Positions 7,147 through 15,560 of a stretch of 64,000 bases of DNA are shown here, piece after piece. The stretch is from Streptomyces coffeae (GTDB taxonomy: Bacteria > Actinomycetota > Actinomycetes > Streptomycetales > Streptomycetaceae). The position numbers were made by a program, and so were the translations under genes. The stretch lies in contig NZ_JAERRF010000025.1 of the NCBI RefSeq assembly GCF_016741875.1, forward strand, positions 1 through 64,000, read 5' to 3'. The stretch's first letter is position 1. Every line of letters starts with the position of its first letter. The notes under the pieces were generated by a model. It was given only the letters and a program-made list of their open reading frames with translations. It had not been told where the DNA came from and did no database searches.

Positions 7147-8280
7147 TTAAGCCTGGACGGTCTCGGCGTCCGGTGTCCCGGACGGGGCGGACGCGGGCGC
7201 GGCCGGTCTCGACCGCTCGGCCCACCGCACCGCCGGTCCCATCGCATACGACGCGGCGACGAACAGCCCGCCCAGCAGCAGCCATCCCGGTACGCCCCAG
7301 GTGACCAGCAGAGCCGTGAGCAGGAGGGGTCCCGCCGTACGGGCCACGGTGAGCCCGGTGCCGAAGAAGCCCTGGTACTCGCCGACCCGGCCGTCCGGCG
7401 CGAGGCCGAAGGCGATCTGCCACGACCCGGCCGAGTGCAGCATCTCCCCCACCACGTGCAGCACCGCGCCCGCGAGCAGCACCGAGGCCACCACCCACAC
7501 CGGCACACCGGCCGCCGACACCGCGAACACCACGCAGGACAGCAGCAGGATCCACCCGGACCTGCGGACGGCGCTCACCGCCGTGCCCATCGAGGTGACC
7601 CCTCGCGCGGCGCGCACCTGGAACGCGGCCACGGCCAGGGTGTTGAGCAGGAACAGTGCGGACACCAGCCACTCCGGCGCCTGGGTGTGCTCGCTGATCC
7701 ACAGCGGTATCCCGAGGCTGAGCAGTGGCATCCGCAGCAGCAGCACCGCGTTGAGCAGAGTGATCAGTGTGAACGGACGGTCCCGCAGCACCGCGAGCGC
7801 CGGTCCCCTGGCCAGGGACACCGGGGTGACGGCGGGCAGTCGCCTCAGCACCAGGGCACCCGCCAGGAAGCTCACCGCGTCCACCGCGAAGACGGTGAGA
7901 AAACCGCACCGCGTACCGGAGTACAGGGCGATGCCACCGAGCCCGGCCCCCACCGCGAGTCCCGCGTTGACGGTCGACTGCACATGGGCCAGTACGCCGG
8001 TCCGTTCACCGGGCGCGACGAGCCCGGCCAGCAGGGCCTGCCGGGCGGCCCCGAGCCCGGACTGCGCGACGGCGTAGCAGCACGCCGCCACCAGGAACGG
8101 CCAGAAGGACCGGATGGCGAGGAACGAGGCCACGGACGCGCTGGTGGCCAGCGCAAGCAGCACCGCCGTACCACGCGGCCCCCGTTGGAGTATGCGCCGC
8201 TCTTGACCGCGGCGGGGGCCACCCCCATAGTTACCCACTGGTAAGGAGGACGTGCGGCGGTACGTGGCGCGGACCGGCAC
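7147..8280 (-). pseudogene. MFS transporter lacking its N-terminal helices
   Basis: Family-like sequence runs from RGPRGTAVLLALATSASVA (about 8185) to the end, with GLGAARQALLAGLVAPGERT, a long hydrophobic helix series (about nine or ten segments) and a polar tail. Complete members have roughly 410-430 residues and start with two further helices joined by the GxLaDRxG loop. Here the sequence begins in the middle of that loop. The residues in front (VRATYRRTSSLPVGNY and on) are low-complexity and not membrane-like. The frame is otherwise intact, so either a 5' deletion fused foreign DNA to it or a shortened protein is made. Loss of the first helices should abolish transport. Confidence 0.6.
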
Positions 8281-8312
8281 ACTGCGGACCCCACAGAACG
8301 GGAAGGTGGACG

Positions 8313-8939
8313 GTGACGGACGACGCCCGAGCTGCGCTCGACCAGCTCCGCGATGCGAGCCACTTCGAGTGGTATGTGATACCGCTGCTCCTGGTTGTCC
8401 TGTACGTGTACGCGGTCGAGGTGGAACGCAGGAACTGGAACGTGCTGTTCGCCGGTCTCGCCCTGTGGGGCATGGACTGGTTCAACGAGATCTGGAACTC
8501 TCTGGTCTTCCACTTCACCGACCGCGCCCCCATGTGGGGAGCCCGCGGGGAAACCGCCTATCAGATCCTGATCGGCCTCAATATCGAGATCTGCTTCATG
8601 TTCGCCATCATGGGCGTGGTGGCGGCCAAGTTTCTGCCACCACGTGAGGTGCGCATCCTGGGCATGCCCAATCGCCCGGTCCTGATCGCGGTGAACTCCG
8701 CCGCGGCGGTGGGTGTCGAGGTCCTGCTGAACCGGGCGGGCGTCCTGACCTGGGACTGGTCCTGGTGGCAGGCGAGCTTTCCGCTGTTTGTGTTCCTCCT
8801 GGGCTATGTGCCCTTCTTCATCGCCTGCTTCGCCGTCCACGACATGCGCACGGTGCGCGGCAAGGCCATCGCGGTCACGGCCATCCTCGGTGTGGACGCG
8901 GTCGCGCTGACCGTGTTCGGGACGCTCGGCTGGCTGTGA
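8313..8939 (+). CDS. Conserved integral membrane protein, 208 residues
   Basis: A polytopic membrane protein of about six helices: YVIPLLLVVLYVYAVEV, VLFAGLALWGMDWF, ICFMFAIMGVVAA, VLIAVNSAAAVGVEVLL, FPLFVFLLGYVPFFIACF and AIAVTAILGVDAVALTVF. It is strikingly rich in Trp (for example WDWSWWQ), with charged pairs EVERRNWN and WFNEIWNSL between helices. I recognise it only as a conserved actinobacterial membrane protein without known function. The GTG start at 8313 follows GGAAGG by 6 bases. It is divergent from the truncated MFS gene. Confidence 0.75.
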   Translation: MTDDARAALDQLRDASHFEWYVIPLLLVVLYVYAVEVERRNWNVLFAGLALWGMDWFNEIWNSLVFHFTDRAPMWGARGETAYQILIGLNIEICFMFAIMGVVAAKFLPPREVRILGMPNRPVLIAVNSAAAVGVEVLLNRAGVLTWDWSWWQASFPLFVFLLGYVPFFIACFAVHDMRTVRGKAIAVTAILGVDAVALTVFGTLGWL

Positions 8940-8958
8940 GATCGTCCCGGGGCAGCAC

Positions 8959-9621
8959 CTACGGCTGCGAGCGGTCGGGCTGGACCGGCTGCCGCAGGGT
9001 GGTGAGCACATGCGTCGTGGGGCCGGAGTGTTCCAACAGCTCCAGATCGCGCAGCTGACGGCGCGTTTCCCGTTCGACCAGGGGATCGGTGTGTGCGTCC
9101 GGCGCCGGATGGGTCGTGGCGGACCGGCGATGGAGGGCGGATGCCAGCGCGGCGTCCCGGCCGTAACGCAGACAGTGACGTGTTTCCAGAACTCCACTGT
9201 GGACGGCGACATGGCAGGCACTGGCCACGGCCCATGCGGCATGGACGGCGTTCTCCACCAGCGGCGTGGCGGCGCCGTTCGCCACTCGCCAGGTCTCCCC
9301 CACCGAGGTACCCGTGAGCCGATGACCGAAGTCGACGGCGACGAACGCCTGATCCAGGCAGGCCGTGCCCACGGTGACGATGTCGAAGGCGGTCCCGTGT
9401 TCCAGCAGGTCCCAGACACCGTCCAGGGCGCCGTGCAGCACCAGTGGATCCCCACACCCGGTCCGTTCATGGAACACCCGGAAGTGCGGAAGCAGACGGT
9501 GGGCCACCGACGCCGCCAGCGCCGCCCGGCCCGCCGGAGCCAGGCCGTCGAGCCGCCTCGTCATACGGCGTTCTTCCTCGAGAAACCCGGCGATGCGGCC
9601 CCTGTCGCGCTCTTCGTCCAC
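8959..9621 (-). CDS. DUF416 (YjaG-like) family protein
   Basis: A 220-residue soluble protein. The N-terminal part LDGLAPAGRAALAASVAHRL LPHFRVFHERTGCGDP (spaced here), then LHGALDGVWDLLE and DIVTVGTACLDQAFVA, follows the pattern of DUF416/YjaG: a W/L-rich helix, a C..R..PNY..F-like segment, D-x-x-W-E, and a D-x-C-V-A-like helix. The family's function is unknown. The C-terminal 50 residues are polar and Arg/Thr/Pro-rich. The GTG start at 9621 fits the family's N terminus. It is convergent with the membrane-protein gene at 8313. Confidence 0.65.
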   Translation of the reverse strand: MDEERDRGRIAGFLEEERRMTRRLDGLAPAGRAALAASVAHRLLPHFRVFHERTGCGDPLVLHGALDGVWDLLEHGTAFDIVTVGTACLDQAFVAVDFGHRLTGTSVGETWRVANGAATPLVENAVHAAWAVASACHVAVHSGVLETRHCLRYGRDAALASALHRRSATTHPAPDAHTDPLVERETRRQLRDLELLEHSGPTTHVLTTLRQPVQPDRSQP

Positions 9622-9710
9622 GGGGTCAGCCTAGGACGCCGTGCGTCCCGCGGACGCTGCGAGCGGTCGAAGCTCACCGGCGCACCGCTGGATGTCCTCG
9701 CCCGACACCC

Positions 9711-9738
9711 GCACACCGGCGTGCGCACACCGGCGTGC
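9711..9738. repeat. Tandem 14-base near-palindrome
   Basis: gcacaccggcgtgc occurs twice head to tail (9711-9724, 9725-9738), 58 bases before the Ala/Lys-rich gene. Each unit is nearly self-complementary, so it could be a protein-binding site or form a cruciform. Confidence 0.7.
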
Positions 9739-9795
9739 GCCCGGCCGCAACACGCCGCGACGTTTGCTGCCGGGCCAACTGGTAACGCGGAGACC

Positions 9796-10230
9796 ATGGC
9801 CGAAACAAAGAACACACGCACCACTGCCCGGAACGCCACCGCACACGCGAAGGCCACCGCCGCCAAGGCCAAGGAGACGACCGCCTCCCAGGCCAAGGAG
9901 GCGACGGACAAGGCCAAGGACACCGCGAAGGAGGCGGGAAAGGCGACGACCCGAACCGCGAGTCGCGCCACACACGCCGCAGCGGACAAGGCGCACGCCA
10001 CTGCCGAAAAGGCGGTCGCCACCGGCCGTACCGTAGCGGTCGAGGCACCCAAGAAGGCTGCCGCAGCGGCCGGTACCGCCTGGATGGCGGTCAAGGCGCG
10101 GAAGGTCCTGACCGCCGCCACCGGTGCCGGGGCTGCCGCAACCGCCGCCGCGGTGGTTGTCCTCCGTCGGCGTGCCGCTCGTCGCCGTCGCCCGCTGGCA
10201 CGGCTGACCGGCGGCCGATTCGGCGCCTGA
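9796..10230 (+). CDS. Ala/Lys-rich histone-H1-like protein with hydrophobic C terminus
   Basis: A 144-residue basic protein of very low complexity. Residues 1-95 are a series of KAKETT, KAKDTAKEAGKA and ATHAAADKAHATAEK segments, giving a long amphipathic helix like LEA proteins, apolipoproteins or bacterial H1-like histones. Residues about 100-130 hold a moderately hydrophobic Ala/Val stretch (AATGAGAAATAAAVVVL) followed by a dense Arg patch. That suggests membrane-tail or DNA/phospholipid contact. ATG 9796 is preceded by GGAG. The 14-base tandem repeat lies in its leader. The function is not known; nucleoid or stress protection is a guess. Confidence 0.7.
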   Translation: MAETKNTRTTARNATAHAKATAAKAKETTASQAKEATDKAKDTAKEAGKATTRTASRATHAAADKAHATAEKAVATGRTVAVEAPKKAAAAAGTAWMAVKARKVLTAATGAGAAATAAAVVVLRRRAARRRRPLARLTGGRFGA

Positions 10231-10299
10231 GGCGGCTACCGGCACACACGGTTCCCTTTCCGTGGGCCGCCCTACGTTCCACGGCGCGCGACCGCGCAC

Positions 10300-10737
10300 A
10301 CCCGTGCGCGCTCCGGACGCGGCGCCATCGCCGACCGCCGCGCCCTGGTGGCGACGGGTGCCGAACTCGCCCCGGCGCTGTGCTACTTCGGTTGTGACGC
10401 TCCGGACACCGACTTCCTGCACGCCGGGGAACTGCGCACCGCGGAGCGGGCCGGTGCCGTCTCACCGCGGCCCGTCTTCAGTGAGACACCGGTCGATGGG
10501 CCGCGGTTCGTCCAGGACCGGATCGCCGCCGAGGGCGAGGAGGTATGGCGGCTGCTGACCGCGGGGGCGACGGTCCATGTGTGCGGTGACGGCGGCCGTA
10601 TGGCACCCGGTGTGCGCGCCGCGTTCCGGGCGCTGTACACGCGGCACACGCCGGGCGCCGCGGAGGACGAAGCCCTGGACTGGTGGCGGGAGTTGACGGT
10701 CCTGGGCCGCTACGTCGAGGACGTCTACGCGGGCTGA
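10300..10737 (+). pseudogene. C-terminal fragment of a CYP102-like P450/P450-reductase fusion
   Basis: The frame reads IADRRALVATGAELAPALC YFGCDAPDTDFLHAGEL (spaced here), then VDGPRFVQDRIAAEGEEVWR, GATVHVCGDGGRMAPGVRAA, and ends LGRYVEDVYAG. These are the last NADPH-binding elements of diflavin reductases (the LYFGCR, YVQ and CGDxxxMA motifs) and the terminal aromatic segment. The upstream FMN, FAD and P450 domains (about 900 residues in the CYP102/BM3 family) are absent; the preceding 70 bases carry only traces. There is no plausible start at the domain boundary, so it is treated as a broken gene. Confidence 0.7.
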
Positions 10738-10770
10738 GGGCGGGAGGTGGCGGCGTGGCGAATCGGCCGG

Positions 10771-11457
10771 TCACAGCACGCCGGCGCTCTCCAGCACCGT
10801 GTCCACCTCCTGCCGCGCCGCCTTCTCGGGGGACAGGGACACACCGAGGAGAAGGGCCGCACGGTCGTCACGCACCGAGACCAGCGTCAGCCGCAGATGG
10901 TGGTCGGTGCCGCTCTCGCGGTCGCGTACGGTCAACGCCACGGTGTGCGCGGGACGGTCGTCCACCTCGACCGCCCGGGACTCCTCCAGGGTCGAGCTGC
11001 CGTCCGGGTAGAAGAACTCCGCGTTCGAGCGCGCCGCGCTCTCCGCCCGCTGCCGCAGGGCGGAGGGCGGTACGGGCCCGCCCCGTCCCGCAAGAACCAC
11101 ACTGCCGTCCTCCTCGGCATGGTCCACGGCGCCCGGGGCGTCCTTGGCGCGGCGCTGGGTGATGGAGGAGGTGAAGGCGTCGATGAGGCCACCCTTGTTG
11201 CGCTTCCAGCCCTCGGGAATCCCGTACGACAGTCCCGCCGCGCGATCCGCCACCCGAGGCCGCCCGGCCAGGGGTGATCCGTCCTCGTCATGGGTCAGCC
11301 ACCAGGTCGCACCGGCTCCGGCGGCCAGGACGAGGAGTACCGCGACCGCGCCGGCCGCCCTGCCCCGCCGGACCCGACGCGGGGCTGCGGGGTGCGGAGG
11401 AAGGTGGCCAGGAGCGGGCGGGGTGGACCAGCCGGGATGGTGTGGTGCGGTTGTCAT
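10771..11457 (-). CDS. Membrane-anchored hypothetical protein
   Basis: A 228-residue protein with a Pro-rich cytoplasmic N terminus (about 40 residues), one transmembrane helix AAGAVAVLLVLAAGAGATWW near residues 35-55, and an extracytoplasmic domain. The outer domain begins GLSYGIPEGWKRNKGGLI and ends with SLSPEKAARQEVDTVLESAG. Small streptomycete proteins of this layout are common near the cell surface; no catalytic motif is visible. ATG 11457 is chosen as the first Met before the Pro-rich segment; no strong ribosome site was found. Confidence 0.7.
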   Translation of the reverse strand: MTTAPHHPGWSTPPAPGHLPPHPAAPRRVRRGRAAGAVAVLLVLAAGAGATWWLTHDEDGSPLAGRPRVADRAAGLSYGIPEGWKRNKGGLIDAFTSSITQRRAKDAPGAVDHAEEDGSVVLAGRGGPVPPSALRQRAESAARSNAEFFYPDGSSTLEESRAVEVDDRPAHTVALTVRDRESGTDHHLRLTLVSVRDDRAALLLGVSLSPEKAARQEVDTVLESAGVL

Positions 11458-11513
11458 GGGGTCAGTGTCCGAGGGCGGGCGGGGCCCTGGCCTGAGCAAT
11501 GCTACTCAGGTGG

Positions 11514-12248
11514 CTACTCAGTTCGCCCCGCCGACGGAGCCGCGTTGCGCACCGCGGCCCCCACCGCCCGGGGGGTGTCGGCCGCGGCCGCGCGGAACAC
11601 GGCGAGGGCCGCGACGACTGTCCAGATCTGGGGCGCGAACGCCGCGACCCGCTCCATACCGCCCAGACCGATACCGGGGCCGTGCTGGCCGAAGAACATC
11701 CAGGCCCCGAGTATCGCGGTGGCGGCGATGCCGAGGGTCACCGCCCGCATCCGCCCGAGCGGGGAGTCCTTGCGGACGCATCCGGCGCACAGGAGCCCGA
11801 TGTTGCCGAGGCCCATGATGAGGAGCGCGCCCAGGACGTGCAGATCCTCATTGACGTCGGCGGGCACCATCCCCACCAGGACCCAGCCTCCGGCGCTGAT
11901 GACGAACAGGATCCGTGCGGTCCACGCCATCGCTCCCCGGCCCCAGGCGAATCCGGTCAGCAGTACTCCGATGAGCAGCAGGACGCCCTGGACGGCGAAC
12001 GAGGTGTTCATGAGGCCGTGCAGCGGTGAGCAGACGTAGCGGGGACGGGACTCGTCCCATATCCGGCAGTGGACATTGCCCAGATCGCTGATGTTGTTGC
12101 GCTTCCAGCTGTAGGGCGTACGCCAGCGGGATCTCACGATCAGCTGGACGACCAGGAACTGCGCCGCGTTCAGGATCCAGGCGGCGGCGCCGATTCTGGC
12201 GGCCAGTTGCCCGCGGGTCCCGGGGCTCGATACGAACGTCGGCTTCAC
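11514..12248 (-). CDS. DUF998 family membrane protein
   Basis: A 244-residue integral membrane protein with six or so helices. The DUF998 hallmark NNISDLGN follows the first helix (AAWILNAAQFLVVQLIV), then VCSPLHGLMNTSFAVQG, ISAGGWVLVGMVPADVNEDL HVLGA (spaced here) and MGLGNIGLLCAG. The family is widespread in actinobacteria and archaea with unknown function. The promoter region carries an 18-base tandem repeat. It lies 175 bases downstream of the Fsr-type MFS gene on the same strand; the repeats suggest its own promoter. Confidence 0.85.
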   Translation of the reverse strand: MKPTFVSSPGTRGQLAARIGAAAWILNAAQFLVVQLIVRSRWRTPYSWKRNNISDLGNVHCRIWDESRPRYVCSPLHGLMNTSFAVQGVLLLIGVLLTGFAWGRGAMAWTARILFVISAGGWVLVGMVPADVNEDLHVLGALLIMGLGNIGLLCAGCVRKDSPLGRMRAVTLGIAATAILGAWMFFGQHGPGIGLGGMERVAAFAPQIWTVVAALAVFRAAAADTPRAVGAAVRNAAPSAGRTE

Positions 12249-12262
12249 GGCTGCCTCTCCGT

Positions 12263-12298
12263 ACTGATGGTTCGATCGCGACTGATGGTTCGATCACG
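12263..12298. repeat. Two tandem 18-base repeats before the DUF998 gene
   Basis: actgatggttcgatcgcg is followed directly by actgatggttcgatcacg, differing at one position. The repeat ends 15 bases upstream of the DUF998 start codon. It looks like a tandem operator or a recent duplication in the 5' leader. Confidence 0.75.
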
Positions 12299-12423
12299 CG
12301 CGCCCGCGGAGCGCGGAACGGTCGTGTGTCACGTTCGCAGTCGGGGCCGGTCCGCACATCGCTGTGGGGAGTGAAGTGCGGACCCTCTGGATAGGGATAT
12401 CGCTCTGGCTCTTCCGGGGGAGA

Positions 12424-13713
12424 TCAGCCACTCAGGGGGTGGTGGCCGGTGTCCGTGGCGGGTGTCGGCCGCGCGTCGCCGGTCGGCGGAGAGGCAGGAG
12501 AGGCCGGAGAGGCTGCCGCCCGGGGCCTGCCGGGGCCGGGGGTAACGGGCTCGGGCGTAGCGGGCTCGGGCAGTGTGCGCAGCAGGAGCCAGCCGAGGCC
12601 GGGCAGGGCGATCAGCGGTATCAGGGCGGTGTGCAGCGATGTGGCGTCCGCGAGGGCGCCGATGGCCGGGCTCGCGATACCGCCGACGCTGACGGTCAGG
12701 CCGAGGGTGACCCCGCTGGCCGTTCCCATCCGCTGCGGCAAGTAGTCCTGGCCGAGGGTGACATGGAGGGAGAAGGGCACATACAGACCGGCCGAGGTGA
12801 GCGCGACGAAGAGGTAGAGCGGCGGACCGGGGACGAACACCACTCCCGCGACGGCGAGGACGGTCAGCGCGTAGGACCACCGTACGACCCTGACGCGCTG
12901 GTAGCGGGCCGCGAGTCTGCCTCCGGCCACGGTGCCCACCGCGCCACCGAGGTAGAGCACGAAAAGGGCGGCGGTGCCGGAGGCGCTGCCCGCGCCGGTG
13001 CGCTGGCGGACGTAGAGCGAGATGAAGGTGGACAGGCCGACGAAGACGATCGAGCGGCACACGATGGCCCCGGTGAGCTTGGTGAAGGACGTCCAGTCGG
13101 CGCGCCCGACGGCCGTGGCCGCGCGGGCGGTGGCCGCCCCGGTGGCGGGTGTGCGGGCCGACCGCAGCGCGGTCGCGCACAGCGCCGCACCGGCGACGGC
13201 GGGCAGCGCCAGCAGGGGCGAGGCGTGCAGTCCGGCGGTGGCCACGACGGCGGAGACCATCAGCGGGGCGAGGGCGAAGCCGATGTTGCCGCCGAGGGAG
13301 AACCAGCTCATCGCGGTGTGGCTGCCGTGGCTGACCTCGCGGGCCACACGCGCCGCCTCGGGGTGGTAGGCGGCGACACCGATACCGGTCACCGCGACGG
13401 CGAGGAGGGTGAGGGGGTAGGAGCCGCCGAGACCGCTCAGGGCGACCCCCGCCCCTGCCGCCAGTGTGCTCACCGGCAGCAGCCAGGGCATGGCCCAGCG
13501 GTCGGTGAGTGCGCCGAACAGCGGCTGCACCACGGACGACAGCAGGGTGGCGGCGAGCACGACGCCGGAGGCCGCGGCGTAGGTGTACGCCCGCTCGGAG
13601 ACGAAGAACGGCACCAGCGCGGCCACCGCTCCCTGGTAGACGTCCACGCAGGCGTGTCCGACGGATATCAGCGTGATGGGCCCGTGGCGTGGCGGGCTCT
13701 TGGTGGTTCGCAC
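12424..13713 (-). CDS. Fosmidomycin-resistance (Fsr)-type MFS exporter
   Basis: A 429-residue MFS protein with 12 predicted helices and a Pro/Ala-rich C-terminal tail of about 45 residues. The N terminus LISVGHACVDVYQGAVAALV PFF (spaced here) and the A-type loop QPLFGALTDR are typical of the Fsr subfamily, which exports fosmidomycin and other small toxic compounds by proton antiport. It continues with GIGVAAYHPEAAR and SWFSLGGNIGFALAPL, also characteristic of Fsr. The only suitable start is GTG 13713, with GGAGG directly in front. A 54-base region separates it from the divergent AraC regulator gene, which is the likely controller. Confidence 0.87.
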   Translation of the reverse strand: MRTTKSPPRHGPITLISVGHACVDVYQGAVAALVPFFVSERAYTYAAASGVVLAATLLSSVVQPLFGALTDRWAMPWLLPVSTLAAGAGVALSGLGGSYPLTLLAVAVTGIGVAAYHPEAARVAREVSHGSHTAMSWFSLGGNIGFALAPLMVSAVVATAGLHASPLLALPAVAGAALCATALRSARTPATGAATARAATAVGRADWTSFTKLTGAIVCRSIVFVGLSTFISLYVRQRTGAGSASGTAALFVLYLGGAVGTVAGGRLAARYQRVRVVRWSYALTVLAVAGVVFVPGPPLYLFVALTSAGLYVPFSLHVTLGQDYLPQRMGTASGVTLGLTVSVGGIASPAIGALADATSLHTALIPLIALPGLGWLLLRTLPEPATPEPVTPGPGRPRAAASPASPASPPTGDARPTPATDTGHHPLSG

Positions 13714-13767
13714 CCTCCGATCGTGGGCCGGTGGCGGTGTGTCCCGCTTCCGATAAAGTGCCAATCG

Positions 13768-14514
13768 ATGCCGGATATCCGCCACACGCCGAAGGCTCCG
13801 ACCCGCGCCCGGACACTGGCCGCCGGGGAGAGCATCGACGCGCACCGCCACGACGAGCAGCAGATCATCTACGCGGGCTCGGGTGTGGTGGCCGTCAGCA
13901 CCGACGCGGGCACCTGGTTCGCCCCCGGCACCCGCGCCCTCTGGATCCCGGCGGGCACCGTCCACGCCCATCGCGCCCACGGCACCCTCGATCTGCATCT
14001 GGTGGGTCTGCCCGCCGACGACAACCCGCTCCGCCTGGACGCCCCGACCGTGCTCAGCGTCAGTCCGCTGCTGCGCGAGCTGATCGTCGCGTACACCCGC
14101 TCGCCGGACGACACCAGCGCCGAACGCCGCCGTCTGCGGGCCGTGCTGCGTGACCAGTTGCGCACCTCACCCCAGCGGCCCGTACATCTGCCGACGCCCA
14201 GCGACCCCCGTCTGGCCGCCGTCTGCGCCCTCGTCCACGAGCATCCGGACGACCCGCGCACCCTGGCCGCCCTGGGTGCGGCGACCGGGGTCGGCGAACG
14301 CACCCTCAGCCGCCTGTTCCGCTCCGAGCTCGGTATGACGTTTCCCCAGTGGCGCACCCAGTCCCGGCTCTACCACGCGCTGCGCATGCTGGCCGACGGC
14401 ATGCCCGTCACCACCGTGGCCCACCGCTGCGGATGGTCCTCGACCAGCGCCTTCATCGATGTCTTCCGCCGCTCCTTCGGCCGCACCCCCGGCACCCACA
14501 ACCGCCGCCCCTGA
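13768..14514 (+). CDS. AraC-family regulator with N-terminal cupin
   Basis: A 248-residue transcription factor. The cupin sensor is seen in ESIDAHRHDEQQIIYAGSGV and ALWIPAGTVHAHRAHG. The two helix-turn-helix units lie at about residues 165-240: RTLAALGAATGVGERTLSRL FRSELGM (spaced here) and VTTVAHRCGWSSTSAFIDVF RRSFGRTP (spaced here). Such cupin/AraC proteins usually control an adjacent exporter gene, and here the Fsr-type MFS gene is divergent across 54 bases. The effector is probably a small ligand bound in the cupin. ATG 13768 is the first start after the divergent promoter. Confidence 0.88.
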   Translation: MPDIRHTPKAPTRARTLAAGESIDAHRHDEQQIIYAGSGVVAVSTDAGTWFAPGTRALWIPAGTVHAHRAHGTLDLHLVGLPADDNPLRLDAPTVLSVSPLLRELIVAYTRSPDDTSAERRRLRAVLRDQLRTSPQRPVHLPTPSDPRLAAVCALVHEHPDDPRTLAALGAATGVGERTLSRLFRSELGMTFPQWRTQSRLYHALRMLADGMPVTTVAHRCGWSSTSAFIDVFRRSFGRTPGTHNRRP

Positions 14515-14582
14515 CCGCTCGGGCCGAGCGTCGTCGGGCCCGCTGATCGGTGTCGGGGCGGGCACGCTCGTAGGCTCGGAGT

Positions 14583-15503
14583 ATGCGCATCGTCTCCCTG
14601 CTTCCGGCCGCCACCGACATCGTGGCCGAGCTCGGTCTGCTCCCGGACCTGGTGGGCCGTACCCACGAGTGCGACTGGCCCGAGGGCGAGATCGACCGGG
14701 TCCCCGTGATCACCGCGGCCGGGCTGACCACCGACGCCATGACGAGCCGTGAGATCTCCGATGCGGTCGGCGGCGCCACCCACCGGGGCTCGTCGCTGTA
14801 CACCCTGGACACCGGGGCACTCGCCGGACTGGCCCCGGATGTCGTGCTCACCCAGGATCTGTGCGAGGTGTGCGCGGTCTCCTACGAGACGGTGTCGCGG
14901 GCCCTGCGGGTGCTCGACGGCGGCCCGCGGGTGCTCAGCCTGGAGCCGCGCACACTGGACGACGTCCTGGACTGCCTGCTCCGGGTCGGGCGGGAGCTGG
15001 GTGTTCCGGATGTCGCGGAGGTACGGTGCCGTGCGCTGCGGGACCGGCTGGGAGCGGTGGAGCGGGCCACCGCGGGGCGCCCGCGCCGCCGGGTGGCCGC
15101 CATCGAATGGCTGGATCCGCTGTGGCCCGCGGGCCACTGGGTCCCCGACCAGATCCGGTACGCCGGTGGCGAGCCACTGCTCGCGGCGGCGGGCGAGCAC
15201 ACCGCACCGGTGGAGTGGGAGACGGTACGGGCCGCGAGGCCGGAGGTCATCGTGCTGATGCCATGCGGCTTCAGCCCCGAACGCACCGAGGCCGAGCGGG
15301 AGTTGCTGTTCCGGCTGCCCGGCTGGGACGAGCTGCCCGCCGTCCGCGCGGGTGAGGTGTGGGTGGTGGACGGCCCGGCGTACTTCAACCGGCCGGGGCC
15401 GCGTGTGGTGCGCGGCGCCGAGGTCCTCGCCCATGTGCTGCACTCCACCACCTCCGGTGAACCCGTCACCGGTGGCGAGGCACGCCGGGTGGCACTGGGC
15501 TGA
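14583..15503 (+). CDS. BtuF-like corrinoid/ABC substrate-binding protein without signal peptide
   Basis: A 306-residue class III periplasmic-binding fold protein. It starts MRIVSLLPAATDIVAELGL, the BtuF-like opening, and shows VGRTHECDWP, VVLTQDLCEVCAVSYETV and LSLEPRTLDDVLDCLLRVG. The second lobe has AAIEWLDPLWPAGHWVPDQI and WETVRAARPEVIVLMPCGF. BtuF proteins deliver vitamin B12 to an ABC importer, but this one lacks both a signal peptide and a lipobox and has no transporter genes beside it. Signal-less homologues are common in actinobacteria and may act inside the cell, for example in corrinoid sensing or transfer. A 9-base perfect hairpin follows the stop. Confidence 0.82.
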   Translation: MRIVSLLPAATDIVAELGLLPDLVGRTHECDWPEGEIDRVPVITAAGLTTDAMTSREISDAVGGATHRGSSLYTLDTGALAGLAPDVVLTQDLCEVCAVSYETVSRALRVLDGGPRVLSLEPRTLDDVLDCLLRVGRELGVPDVAEVRCRALRDRLGAVERATAGRPRRRVAAIEWLDPLWPAGHWVPDQIRYAGGEPLLAAAGEHTAPVEWETVRAARPEVIVLMPCGFSPERTEAERELLFRLPGWDELPAVRAGEVWVVDGPAYFNRPGPRVVRGAEVLAHVLHSTTSGEPVTGGEARRVALG

Positions 15504-15512
15504 GGGCGGAAC

Positions 15513-15537
15513 GGGGCAGGGACCGGAACCCTGCCCC
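15513..15537. terminator. Hairpin terminator between convergent genes
   Basis: ggggcaggg (15513-15521) pairs perfectly with ccctgcccc (15529-15537) over a 7-base loop. It lies 10 bases after the BtuF-like gene and 24 bases past the stop of the convergent carboxylesterase gene. Confidence 0.75.
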
Positions 15538-15560
15538 CGGGGCCGCCTGTCCGGGGCTGC

